Source: Microbacterium maritypicum MF109 | GTDB lineage: Bacteria > Actinomycetota > Actinomycetes > Actinomycetales > Microbacteriaceae | DNA: 64,000 bases | NCBI RefSeq assembly: GCF_000455825.1 | Contig: NZ_ATAO01000101.1 | Coordinates: 62,001 to 126,000, forward strand | Reading direction: 5' to 3' | Part shown: piece by piece, positions 1 to 7,925 of the stretch | Layout: each line of letters opens with the position of its first letter | Position numbering within the stretch: the first letter of the stretch is position 1 | Notes under the pieces: model-generated | Databases searched by the model: none | What the model saw: the letters and a program-made list of their open reading frames with translations, nothing else | What the model was told of the DNA's origin: nothing | Translations under genes and position numbers: made by a program

Positions 1-398
1 AGCACGCGCAAGCCGGACTGCACGCGTCGCACCGCTTCGGCCAGTTCCTCGGCGGGTGTGTCCTTGACGATGAACCCGCTGGCACCGGCCTCCAGGGCGG
101 AGCGCAGGTAGCCGGGGCGGGCGAACGTCGTCACGACGAGGATGCGTGTGCCCCCGCTCACCTCGCGGATGCGCCGCGTCGCCTCGACTCCGTCCATCCC
201 GGGCATCTGGATGTCCATGAGGCACACGTCCGGTCGCAGCTCCTCCGCGAGTCGCACGGCTTCCGCCCCGTCCGCGGCCATGCCGACCACGGTGAGGTCG
301 GGCTCCAACTCGAGCAACGCCCCGAGCGCGCCCCGCACGAGAGCCTGATCGTCGGCGATCAGCAAGCGGATGCCGATGTCGCGGTTCGATGCGTTCAC
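1..398 (-). CDS. NarL/DesR-type response regulator (C-terminus cut by window edge)
   Basis: This is the N-terminal receiver domain of a two-component response regulator; the LuxR-type DNA-binding half lies outside the window. The start is GTG at 398, and the reading begins MNASNRDIGIRLLIADDQAL. The acidic pair DD, the phospho-acceptor Asp in VCLMDIQMPGMDG and the Lys in GFIVKD are all visible. The start codon overlaps the stop of the upstream kinase gene by four bases (GTGA), so the two are translationally coupled. It should be phosphorylated by that kinase and control the ABC transporter genes of the same cluster, possibly through the palindrome at 3410-3441. The target is an inference. Confidence 0.93.
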   Translation of the reverse strand, partial: MNASNRDIGIRLLIADDQALVRGALGALLELEPDLTVVGMAADGAEAVRLAEELRPDVCLMDIQMPGMDGVEATRRIREVSGGTRILVVTTFARPGYLRSALEAGASGFIVKDTPAEELAEAVRRVQSGLRV

Positions 399-1588
399 CA
401 GGTCACCTCCACGCGTGTGCCCGCGCCGCCGACGGGTCCCAGGACGAACGACGCACCGGCCGCCGCCGCGCGTTCACGCATGCCGCGGATGCCGTTGCCT
501 TCCACCAGGCCGACACCCACTCCGTCGTCCTCCACCACCAGGCGTCCGGGAAGCAACCTCACCCGAACCGTTCGAGCACGAGAATGCCGGAGCGTGTTCG
601 TGGTCGCCTCGCGGAGGATCCAGCTCGCGGTGATCGCCTGCACCGGCGACAGCGCGCTCGGCTCCCCCTCGACCTGCAGAGCGATGTCCGCCGCACGGAA
701 CGAGTCGCGAGAAGAGGCGAGCTGCTCCACGAGCGTGGTCCCCCGCGCGCCGGCCACCGTCGAGCGGACGCCCGCGATCGCCTCCGCCGTGAGCCGTTCG
801 ATGTCGGCCAGCTCGGCCTTGGCCCGTTCGGGATCGGAGTCCATCAGCCGCCGCACCAACTGCGCCTTGAGCCCGACGACGGTCAGCGAGTGCCCGATCA
901 GGTCGTGCACGTCGCGGGCCACCGCTTCACGCCCTTCGCTCGTCGCCAGCTCGAGGCCGAGCCTCTCCGCCTCCGCCGAACGCAGGATGAGCCACGTCGA
1001 CACCGTGTTGACCACGCCGAGCAGCGCCACGATCGCGAGCACGGACAGATAGCTGATCCCCCCAGGAAGCAGGAAGACGCACAACGCCGTCACCGTGACC
1101 GCGGCGATCGTCGTGATCCAGTGCCACAGGCGCGTCAGCCCGTAGGAGGCGAACGACATGAGGAACGGCAGGAAGCTGAGCGCCGATCCTCCCTCCGCCG
1201 GGATCGAGATCACGACGCACCCGATCAGTGCGACGAACGTGATCCACTGCCTCCGCGAGGGTGCGCGACCCAGTCCGCCGCCGCCCCGCATCCCGTGCAT
1301 GAAACCGGTGACGTACAGCACGACGAACGCGACCAGTGCAGCCCACCCCACCACGACCCACGGGACCGGCGCTTCCGAGCGCAGCAGCGCGATCACCGGA
1401 TAGACGAGGAACACGAGCCAGATCACGGCCATCAGCCAGCCGAACCGCGCCCACGGGTCCTTCCCCGTAGCGCTGCGCGCCCCGGGAGCCGCCCATGCCG
1501 CCGGGGCCGCGCCCGCCGCCGCGAACGACGCGGCCTCGCGGGCGGACCCTGGCGTCTCTGGACTCTCCGGGTTCGTGTGTCGCGTCAT
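395..1588 (-). CDS. DesK-type sensor histidine kinase
   Basis: This is a 397-residue membrane sensor kinase. The N-terminal ~200 residues hold several hydrophobic segments (about 50-70, 77-98, 115-132, 155-200). A HisKA_3 dimerisation domain follows, with the phospho-acceptor His at about residue 228 in ARDVHDLIGHSL. A HATPase_c domain then carries the N box (EATTNTLRHS) and the G box (EDDGVGVG). No extracellular sensor domain is visible, so it probably senses within the membrane. The ATG at 1588 sits six bases after a TAGGTT box at 1595-1600, so this kinase and its regulator may also be made from a leaderless transcript of their own. The signal is unknown. Confidence 0.95.
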   Translation of the reverse strand: MTRHTNPESPETPGSAREAASFAAAGAAPAAWAAPGARSATGKDPWARFGWLMAVIWLVFLVYPVIALLRSEAPVPWVVVGWAALVAFVVLYVTGFMHGMRGGGGLGRAPSRRQWITFVALIGCVVISIPAEGGSALSFLPFLMSFASYGLTRLWHWITTIAAVTVTALCVFLLPGGISYLSVLAIVALLGVVNTVSTWLILRSAEAERLGLELATSEGREAVARDVHDLIGHSLTVVGLKAQLVRRLMDSDPERAKAELADIERLTAEAIAGVRSTVAGARGTTLVEQLASSRDSFRAADIALQVEGEPSALSPVQAITASWILREATTNTLRHSRARTVRVRLLPGRLVVEDDGVGVGLVEGNGIRGMRERAAAAGASFVLGPVGGAGTRVEVTW

Positions 1589-1594
1589 CCGTCC

Positions 1595-1600
1595 AACCTA
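1595..1600 (-). promoter_or_regulatory. -10 box for a leaderless kinase transcript
   Basis: TAGGTT lies exactly six bases before the kinase ATG. The same geometry recurs before many genes in this window, and it places the transcription start at the initiation codon. Confidence 0.55.
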
Positions 1601-1628
1601 CTGTCGCCCTGTGCCGCCGTCGGGGCCG

Positions 1629-2384
1629 CTACTGCCGCGCCCGGGAGCGCTTCATCCCCATCATGACGAGGAGGGCGAACAGCAGGAGCCAGACGGCGAC
1701 GTTGAGGAACAGCATCCAGAGCGGATCGGTCTGTCCCGTCGTGAGCGTCCCGTCGGTGAGGGGCCACCGGCTCAGGGCGACGAAGCCGTACAGGGGGGTG
1801 AAGCGCGCGATGTCGAGCATCACACCGTCGAGCGGCATGAACACGTTGCCGAAGAACGCGAAGAACGTCATCGAGATCGAGGCGAGGGCCGCTGCCGAGT
1901 CGGAGCTGAAGAACAGTCCGACGCCGAGACCGAAGAGTCCGTACATGAGGCCGATCCCGAGGATGATGCCCGCCGTCGCGACCCAGCGCCAGGCGTCTTC
2001 CGCCTCGGCACCGGTCATCATCCCGGCGGTGAACACCGCCACCAATGCCAGCGCCGCGAAGGCGACCGCGGTGATCAGCTTCGTCACCGCGTATCCGGCC
2101 GTCGTGAGCGGGGTCATCGCGAGCTGGCGTCCCCACCCCTGCTTGGCCTCCGTCGCGGCGAGCGACGTGAGCGAGCTCATGGCGACCGCCGTGCCATAGG
2201 CCGCCATCGAGGTCATCACGTAGAAGGAGACGTTCCCGTGACCGGCAGAGAGCGAGCCATAGCCCATTCCGGCACCGAACAGCAGGTACATCGCGACCGG
2301 CATCGCCAGAGTGAACGCGAGCGTATAGGGGTTGCGCAGCTGGCGGAGGCCTTCGATGCGCAGCATGGTGGGTGAGACGAGCAT
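1629..2384 (-). CDS. ABC-2 type transporter permease
   Basis: This 251-residue integral membrane protein has about six hydrophobic segments, as in ABC-2 permeases of drug or lipid exporters. Its ATG lies one base after the stop of the ATP-binding gene, so the two are cotranscribed and form one exporter (probably a homodimer of each). The two-component genes follow about 40 bases downstream, an arrangement typical of stress-responsive exporter/two-component cassettes such as Bacillus yvfRSTU. The substrate cannot be told from sequence. Confidence 0.9.
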   Translation of the reverse strand: MLVSPTMLRIEGLRQLRNPYTLAFTLAMPVAMYLLFGAGMGYGSLSAGHGNVSFYVMTSMAAYGTAVAMSSLTSLAATEAKQGWGRQLAMTPLTTAGYAVTKLITAVAFAALALVAVFTAGMMTGAEAEDAWRWVATAGIILGIGLMYGLFGLGVGLFFSSDSAAALASISMTFFAFFGNVFMPLDGVMLDIARFTPLYGFVALSRWPLTDGTLTTGQTDPLWMLFLNVAVWLLLFALLVMMGMKRSRARQ

Positions 2385-2385
2385 G

Positions 2386-3360
2386 TCAGTTCTCCGTCAG
2401 TGCCGTGAAGGCGGTCTCGAGGGTGGGCGCGGCGATCTCCAGGTCATGGGCACCGTTGTCGAGCAGGATGCGGGCGGCGGCGTCGGAGTCAGCGGTACGC
2501 AGGCTGAGTCGATCGCCGTCGAGCCGCACGCCGGCGACACCATCGGCCGCGCTCAGCAGGGCGACGAGCGCGCCCGCGTCTTCGTCGACCGTCGCCGAGA
2601 CGGTCCGCTCTCCGAGGCTGGCGCGCAGCAGCGCGGTGGGGGCGTCGGCGACGACCGTCCCGCGATGCATCACCACGGTGCGGCGTGCGAACTGCTCGGC
2701 CTCCTCGAGATAGTGGGTGGCGAAGACGATCGTGCGCCCGGCATCCGCATCCGCCCGCATGACATCCCAGAAGTGCCGCCGGGCCGTGACGTCCATTCCC
2801 GCCGTGGGCTCGTCGAGCACCAGGATGTCGGGGTCGGACACCATCGCGAGCGCGAACTTCACGCGCTGCTGCTCACCACCGGAGCACTTCGAGACCCTTC
2901 GGCGGGCGAGATGCTCCAGGTCGGCGCGGGCCATGACATCGTCCACCCGGTCGAGGGCGTCGGCACCGTGGAGAGAAGCGATCAGCCGCACCGTCTCTCC
3001 GACGGTCAGGTCGCCGAGCAGGCCCCCGGTCTGCAGCACCGCCCCGATCGAACCGCTGGAAGTGGCGCGCTGCGGTGTCGTCCCGAGCACCCGCACGGTG
3101 CCGCTGCTGGGCTCGGTGAGCCCGAGAAGCATGTCGAGCGTGGTGGTCTTGCCCGCACCGTTCGGTCCCAGCAGCGCGACGACCTCGCCACGTCGGATCG
3201 ACAGGTCGACCCCGTCGACAGCCTGCACCCGGCGGTCGCCCGTGCCGAAGTGTCGTTTCACGGCGCTCAGCTCGAGCACCACGGGTTCATCGGTCGGGGC
3301 GGCGGTTACCGGTCGAGCGGAGGCCCGCGTCGCCGTCCCGTCCACGAAGGAGTTGTTCAT
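2386..3360 (-). CDS. ABC transporter ATP-binding protein
   Basis: This 324-residue nucleotide-binding subunit belongs to the DrrA/CcmA class. Walker A is GPNGAGKT (residues about 65-72), the signature is CSGGEQQ and Walker B is ILVLDEPTAGMD. After the ATPase core, a roughly 90-residue C-terminal tail is present, as in antibiotic- and lipid-export ATPases of actinobacteria. It is the first gene of the ATPase-permease-kinase-regulator cluster. The ~30-residue N-terminal extension before LELSAVKRHFG has no recognised role, and a start further inside is possible. Confidence 0.93.
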   Translation of the reverse strand: MNNSFVDGTATRASARPVTAAPTDEPVVLELSAVKRHFGTGDRRVQAVDGVDLSIRRGEVVALLGPNGAGKTTTLDMLLGLTEPSSGTVRVLGTTPQRATSSGSIGAVLQTGGLLGDLTVGETVRLIASLHGADALDRVDDVMARADLEHLARRRVSKCSGGEQQRVKFALAMVSDPDILVLDEPTAGMDVTARRHFWDVMRADADAGRTIVFATHYLEEAEQFARRTVVMHRGTVVADAPTALLRASLGERTVSATVDEDAGALVALLSAADGVAGVRLDGDRLSLRTADSDAAARILLDNGAHDLEIAAPTLETAFTALTEN

Positions 3361-3409
3361 GCCTCCAGCCTCGTCCGATGCGGGCGGTGGCGCCGGAGGG
3401 CGGTGTCAT

Positions 3410-3441
3410 CTCCTGGACGTGACACATGTCATGTCCAGGAG
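3410..3441. promoter_or_regulatory. 32-bp near-perfect inverted repeat upstream of the ABC/two-component operon
   Basis: The arms read CTCCTGGAC-G-TGACA and TGTCA-T-GTCCAGGAG around a central CA. Fifteen bases pair on each side apart from one G/T position. The centre is about 65 bases upstream of the ATPase start. Its position and symmetry suit the operator of the dimeric NarL-type regulator encoded at the end of the operon. Assigning it to that regulator is inference. Confidence 0.7.
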
Positions 3442-3545
3442 CCCTGCCGCCCCGGGAGGAGAACTCACCCTCGGGCGGAACGACCGGGGCCGACGCTCCG
3501 CCCGTCGAGGGGATCTCCGCCCGACGCGGAGCGGAGCCCGGGACC

Positions 3546-5417
3546 TCAACGCGCCGGAAGCAGCGCCCCCTCGAGGAAGTCGGCTAGCTCGGTCGTGTCA
3601 TGCAGCGGCAGGATCGCTGCCACGTACTGGTCTGGCCGCACCACGACCACCACTCCGTCGCGCGACAGCTCGCGCGCGGCGAAGATGTCGGTCTCGGTCC
3701 ACTTGCTGGGGCCTGCCGCGTACACCTTCTCCCAGTCGGTCAGTCCGAGCGGCCCGGTCTTCGGCTGGAACAGCGCGGGAGCCGAGGTGACCTCGACCTC
3801 TTCGAAAGGCTGCCGATAGACCGCCTTGACATCGAAGACGGCATCGAGGTCGGCGTCCTCCGGCGTGAAGCGCGCGAACAGCGGCTCGGCCGCGTCCGCC
3901 CATGCGGCGAGCCCTTCACCGGTGCGGTCGCCGAACGCGTACACGCGCCAGCGGCCGTCGGCCTTCGCGTGGTGCCCGAGGTGCACGACGTTGCCGTCGC
4001 CCACGCGCACGACCTCGGCGGACTTGAAGCGCTTCCCGAGCGGGAAACCCACGGCCAGATCCTGGTGCCGGTCGGTTCCGGTGATCATCGACGAGGTGTA
4101 CTGCGTCATGAACCCCGACGGGAACTCTGCCGTGGCGAGGTAGTAGGTCGCCAGCTCGTTGGGGTCGGAGATCTCCTCGGGCTTCCGCGCCATCAGGCTC
4201 GACCACTCGCGGTCGAAGTCGATCAGCTGCTGCGCCACGGGCCGCCGCTCGGCACCGTACGTGGCCAGCAGGGCTTCCGGGGCACGGCCCGAGAGCACAG
4301 AGCCGAGCTTCCACCCGAGGTTGAAGCCGTCCTGCATCGACACGTTCATGCCCTGGCCCGCCTTGGCGCTGTGCGTGTGGCACGCGTCGCCGGTGAGGAA
4401 CACCCGGGGCGTGCGTCCCGAACCGTCGATCACGTCGTCGAAGCCGTCGGTGACCCGGTGACCGACTTCGTACACGCTGTGCCAGGCGACCTCGCGGACA
4501 TCGAGTGTGTACGGGTGCAGGATCTCGTTCGCGCGGCGGATGATCTCCTCGATCGGCGTCTGCCGTACGCGGTGGTCATCGTCGTCTGCGACCTCGCCCA
4601 GGTCGATGTACATGCGCGAGAGGTATCCGCCCTCCCGCGGGATGTGCAGGATGTTGCCCGCCTCGGAGTTGATCGCGCACTTGGTGCGCCAGTCCGGGAA
4701 GTCGGTGTTGACGAGCACGTCCATGACACCCCAGGCGTGCGCGGCCGAGGCGCCCACGTGCGTGCGGCCGATCGCCTGACGCACACCGCTGCGGGCGCCG
4801 TCGCAGCCGACGACGAACTTGGCACGGATGGTCCGCTCCTCACCCGAGCGCTCCCCCGCGACGTAACGGATGCCGACCTCGACGGGGTACTCCCCCTCGT
4901 CGTGCACCGTGAGGCCGGTGAACTCGACCCCGTAGTCGGGCACGATCCGGCCGGGCCCGTTAGCCGCGGCCTCGGCGAAGTAGTCGAGCACGCGGGCCTG
5001 GTTGACGATGAGGTGCGGGAACTCGCAGATGTCGTAGGCGTAGTCGGAGGTGCGCGAGGTGCGGACGATCTCGTCGCGCTTGTCCGGGTTCGGACCCCAG
5101 AAGTTCATCCAGCCGATGTTGTACGCCTCGGCGATGATCCGCTCGGCGAAACCGAACGCCTGGAACGTCTCGACACTGCGCGGCTGGATGCCGTCGGCCT
5201 GGCCGAGCGGAAGGCGCCCGTCGCGCTTCTCGATGATGCGGGTGGAGATGTCGGGATACTGCGCCATCTGGGCGGCGAGCAGCATCCCCGCAGGCCCCGA
5301 CCCGACGATGAGCACATCGATCTCGTCGGGGAGGTCGGCGGGCCGCGCAACCCCGATGCCGGCGGCGCCCTGCACGCGCGGGTCAGCGGAGACGTAGCCG
5401 TGGTGGTGGAACTGCAT
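3546..5417 (-). CDS. mobA: FAD-dependent aromatic hydroxylase, 3-hydroxybenzoate 4-monooxygenase-like
   Basis: This 623-residue flavoprotein monooxygenase closely resembles Comamonas MobA, which turns 3-hydroxybenzoate into protocatechuate with NADPH and O2. It starts MQFHHHGYVS, like MobA, after a GGAAGGAA ribosome site. The FAD-binding GSGPAG is at about residues 39-44, the CDGARS motif follows, and the second FAD motif is FLTGDACHTHSAKAGQGMN. The C-terminal ~170 residues are the thioredoxin-like domain of the phenol-hydroxylase family. No protocatechuate dioxygenase lies nearby; the adjacent pathway uses homoprotocatechuate. The true substrate may therefore be a hydroxyphenylacetate. It is divergent from an IclR regulator. 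Confidence 0.85.
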   Translation of the reverse strand: MQFHHHGYVSADPRVQGAAGIGVARPADLPDEIDVLIVGSGPAGMLLAAQMAQYPDISTRIIEKRDGRLPLGQADGIQPRSVETFQAFGFAERIIAEAYNIGWMNFWGPNPDKRDEIVRTSRTSDYAYDICEFPHLIVNQARVLDYFAEAAANGPGRIVPDYGVEFTGLTVHDEGEYPVEVGIRYVAGERSGEERTIRAKFVVGCDGARSGVRQAIGRTHVGASAAHAWGVMDVLVNTDFPDWRTKCAINSEAGNILHIPREGGYLSRMYIDLGEVADDDDHRVRQTPIEEIIRRANEILHPYTLDVREVAWHSVYEVGHRVTDGFDDVIDGSGRTPRVFLTGDACHTHSAKAGQGMNVSMQDGFNLGWKLGSVLSGRAPEALLATYGAERRPVAQQLIDFDREWSSLMARKPEEISDPNELATYYLATAEFPSGFMTQYTSSMITGTDRHQDLAVGFPLGKRFKSAEVVRVGDGNVVHLGHHAKADGRWRVYAFGDRTGEGLAAWADAAEPLFARFTPEDADLDAVFDVKAVYRQPFEEVEVTSAPALFQPKTGPLGLTDWEKVYAAGPSKWTETDIFAARELSRDGVVVVVRPDQYVAAILPLHDTTELADFLEGALLPAR

Positions 5418-5496
5418 CGTCGTCGATTCCTTCCGGACGTCATCGTCGGGTGTGTCTGTCGGAGGTGGTTCATCGGGTCTTGCACCCGACGCCATC

Positions 5497-5515
5497 GTGT
5501 TCTATATTCGAACAC
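5497..5515. promoter_or_regulatory. Operator 1 between mobA-like gene and IclR regulator
   Basis: This is a perfect 6-bp inverted repeat, GTGTTC-N7-GAACAC, in the divergent promoter region. It is a good candidate binding site for the adjacent IclR protein. Confidence 0.65.
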
Positions 5516-5518
5516 GAC

Positions 5519-5533
5519 GTTCTACTATTGAAC
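5519..5533. promoter_or_regulatory. Operator 2 between mobA-like gene and IclR regulator
   Basis: GTTC-N7-GAAC has the same half-sites and spacer as operator 1. Its centre is 20 bp away, two helical turns, so both would face the same side of the DNA. Confidence 0.6.
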
Positions 5534-5576
5534 ACAGCCTAAACCGCGCCGTCCGCGATCGCAAGGGAGCACCCGC

Positions 5577-6287
5577 ATGCCCGACAGCACGATCCCCTCG
5601 CCCGCCTCCCAGACTCTCAGTCGCGGCATCCGCATCCTCGAGGTACTCGCCGATGCCCGCGGCCCCCTGACGATCGACGAGATCGCGTCCCGTCTCGGTG
5701 TGCACCGCTCCATCGCGTATCGCCTGCTGCGCACGCTCGAAGACCACGGGCTGGTCACGCGCGACGCCTCCGGAGCCGTGAATCTCGGGGCGCGCATGGC
5801 AGCACTCGCGGCCGGGGTCGCGCACGACCTGCAGGCCGAGGCGCTTCCCGAGCTCACGGCGATCGCCAACGAACTCGGCATGACATGCTTCCTCGCCGTC
5901 CTCGACGGCACCGAGTGCATCACGCTGGCCAGCGTCGAGCCTCGGCACGCGGTCGCGAGTGTCGCCCAACGCCCCGGCGCCCGACACCCGGTGTCGGTCG
6001 GCGCCCCAGGGAAAGCGATCCTCGCGCAGGTGCCGGTCGCGGAATGGCCGGATGAGGTTCCCGCATCGCTTCCTGCCGACGTCGATGCGGCGCGTGCCCG
6101 CGGCTATGCGACGAGCCACGACGAGGTCATCCCCACCGTCCAGTCCGTCGCGGTCCCGCTCACCCTGCGCGGACAGCGCCCGGCCGCGATCGCCGTCGTG
6201 CACGTGGCAACAGACCTCGACGATGCCGAGATCGCCGCGCGACTCCGACAGGCGGCGTCCGACATCCGCGACGCTCTCGACGGCTGA
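5577..6287 (+). CDS. IclR-family transcriptional regulator
   Basis: This 236-residue regulator has an N-terminal winged helix-turn-helix (about residues 10-70, with LTIDEIASRLGVHRSIAYRL). An effector-binding IclR domain follows (about 75-236). IclR proteins commonly control aromatic catabolism. The ATG at 5577 follows an AAGGGAG site. Divergence from the hydroxylase and the twin palindromes in between argue that it controls the hydroxylase and itself, perhaps with the transporter downstream. The inducer is unknown; the hydroxylase substrate is the natural guess. Confidence 0.93.
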   Translation: MPDSTIPSPASQTLSRGIRILEVLADARGPLTIDEIASRLGVHRSIAYRLLRTLEDHGLVTRDASGAVNLGARMAALAAGVAHDLQAEALPELTAIANELGMTCFLAVLDGTECITLASVEPRHAVASVAQRPGARHPVSVGAPGKAILAQVPVAEWPDEVPASLPADVDAARARGYATSHDEVIPTVQSVAVPLTLRGQRPAAIAVVHVATDLDDAEIAARLRQAASDIRDALDG

Positions 6288-6311
6288 CGCGCGCGCAGCC
6301 CTCGAGACGAA

Positions 6312-6370
6312 GCTCCCGCCGCGCTTCCTGTCGTCGCCGTGTGGCAGACGACAGGAAGCGCGACGGGAGC
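6312..6370. terminator. Long bidirectional stem-loop terminator
   Basis: A 24-bp stem with a single mismatch (arms 6312-6335 and 6347-6370, beginning GCTCCCG and ending CGGGAGC) closes an 11-base loop. It lies between the convergent IclR and MFS genes. Confidence 0.85.
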
Positions 6371-6392
6371 ACGTCATGCCATCCGCGCGAGG

Positions 6393-7772
6393 TCAGGCCT
6401 TGGCGAGTCCGTAGATCGGGCTGACGGACTGCTCTTCCTCATGATCCGGTCCGAGCGGGATGCCCGAGCGGTCGCGGAGCAGCAGGGTCGCGACGAGACC
6501 CAGTACGGTCATTCCGGCCAGATACCAGGTGACGGCCCCCGTCGAGCCGGTCGCCTTCACGATGGCCGTCGCGATCGTCGGGGCGAACGCACCGCCGGCG
6601 ATGGCGCCGATCGCGTACGAGATCGAGACACCGGAGAACCGGATGCTCGCGGGGAACAGCTCGGCGTACAGCGCCGCCTGCGGACCGTAGGTGAATCCGA
6701 GGCCGATCGTGAGGATCGCCAACCCGGCGAACAGCAGGCCGATCTCGCCGGTGTTGACCAGCGGGAACAGCGTGAACACACCGACCAGCTGCAGCGCCCA
6801 GCCGACGATGTACGTCGTGCGGCGGCCGATGCGGTCGGACAGCCACCCCGCGAGGAGCGTGGTGAGCAGCCAGGTGACCGCGGATCCGGCGACCGCCCAG
6901 AGCACGGGGCCGCGCTCGAGGCCGATGGGGCCGGCAGGGTCCGTGGCGTACCCCTGGATGTATCCGCCCGTGGTCATGTAGCCCACGGCGTTGTTGCCGG
7001 CGAACACGAACGCGGCGATGATCACGAGCAGCAGGTGCTTGCGGAACAGCTGCGCGATCGGCATCCGCGCCTTCTCCTTGCGCGCGGCGAGCTCGGTGAA
7101 GACCGGGCTCTCCTCGACCTTGCGGCGCACGTAGTACCCGACGAGGATCAGCACCACGCTGAGCAGGAACGGCACACGCCAGCCCCACGCGAGGAACTGG
7201 TCGCCGGGGGCGATCACCGTCATGAGCGCCATCACACCGGAGGCGAGCAGGAGGCCGAGAGGCACGCCGATCTGCGGGGACGCGCCGAAGATGCCGCGCT
7301 TCTTGCGGGGCGCATGCTCGACGGCCATCAGCACGGCACCGCCCCACTCACCGCCCGCCGAGATGCCCTGCACGATGCGCAGCAGCACCAGCAGGATCGG
7401 CGCCATCAGTCCGATGGTCTCGTACGTGGGCAGGATGCCGATGAGGGCGGTGGCCGCACCCATCAGGATCAGCGTCCACATCAGCACGGCCTTGCGCCCG
7501 AGCTTGTCGCCGTAGTGGCCGGCGAGGAAGGCGCCGAGGGGACGGAACAGGAAGCTGACGCCGACCGTGGCGAAGCCGATCAGGGCGCTGTTCTCGCCGA
7601 GCGGGGCGAAGAAGAGCTGACCGAACACGAGCCCGACGGCCGTGGCGTAGATGAAGAAGTCGTACCACTCGACCGTGGTGCCGACGACGGTGGCGAACAC
7701 GACACGGCGCCGATCGGCCGCTGTCGCGATGGTTCCGGTGGGCGTGAACCCAGCCTGTGACTGCCCACTCAT
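6393..7772 (-). CDS. MFS metabolite:H+ symporter (MHS family), probable aromatic acid importer
   Basis: This 459-residue, 12-helix permease belongs to the ShiA/ProP branch of the major facilitator superfamily. The family opening VVGTTVEWYDFFIYAT is near residue 30. The loop 2-3 motif is GHYGDKLGRK, and GEWGGAVLMAVEHAP follows in helix 5. MHS members carry carboxylates such as shikimate, citrate or aromatic acids. Lying between the hydroxylase and the hpa operon, it probably imports the aromatic substrate. An AAGGAGA site precedes the ATG. It is transcribed divergently from the hpa operon. Confidence 0.9.
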   Translation of the reverse strand: MSGQSQAGFTPTGTIATAADRRRVVFATVVGTTVEWYDFFIYATAVGLVFGQLFFAPLGENSALIGFATVGVSFLFRPLGAFLAGHYGDKLGRKAVLMWTLILMGAATALIGILPTYETIGLMAPILLVLLRIVQGISAGGEWGGAVLMAVEHAPRKKRGIFGASPQIGVPLGLLLASGVMALMTVIAPGDQFLAWGWRVPFLLSVVLILVGYYVRRKVEESPVFTELAARKEKARMPIAQLFRKHLLLVIIAAFVFAGNNAVGYMTTGGYIQGYATDPAGPIGLERGPVLWAVAGSAVTWLLTTLLAGWLSDRIGRRTTYIVGWALQLVGVFTLFPLVNTGEIGLLFAGLAILTIGLGFTYGPQAALYAELFPASIRFSGVSISYAIGAIAGGAFAPTIATAIVKATGSTGAVTWYLAGMTVLGLVATLLLRDRSGIPLGPDHEEEQSVSPIYGLAKA

Positions 7773-7790
7773 GGGGTGTCTCCTTTGGTT

Positions 7791-7806
7791 GTGACCGCAT
7801 TGTCAC
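7791..7806. promoter_or_regulatory. Short inverted repeat upstream of the MFS gene
   Basis: GTGAC-N6-GTCAC lies 19 bp upstream of the transporter start. It is a possible regulator site for either divergent unit, but the arms are only 5 bp. Confidence 0.35.
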
Positions 7807-7834
7807 GGCGTGCAGCGGAGCGGATCCGAAGTGC

Positions 7835-7864
7835 TTGCCGAGGGGTGAACCGATGATATATGAT
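7835..7864 (+). promoter_or_regulatory. Probable promoter of the hpa operon
   Basis: TTGCCG (7835-7840) and TATGAT (7859-7864) are separated by 18 bp. Transcription would begin near 7871 and give a leader of about 55 bases before the first GTG. A TTCGAA palindrome overlaps the expected start. Confidence 0.5.
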
Positions 7865-7925
7865 TTCGAATACGACGCACAAGGCGTCACGCACGACATC
7901 GCAGACGAGCGCAAGGAGGCGCCCC

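Noticed and set aside
7859..7873. TTCGAA palindrome near the hpa promoter as an IclR site
   Set aside because: Only 6 bp are symmetric, and it does not share the GTTC-N7-GAAC spacing of the sites at 5497-5533.
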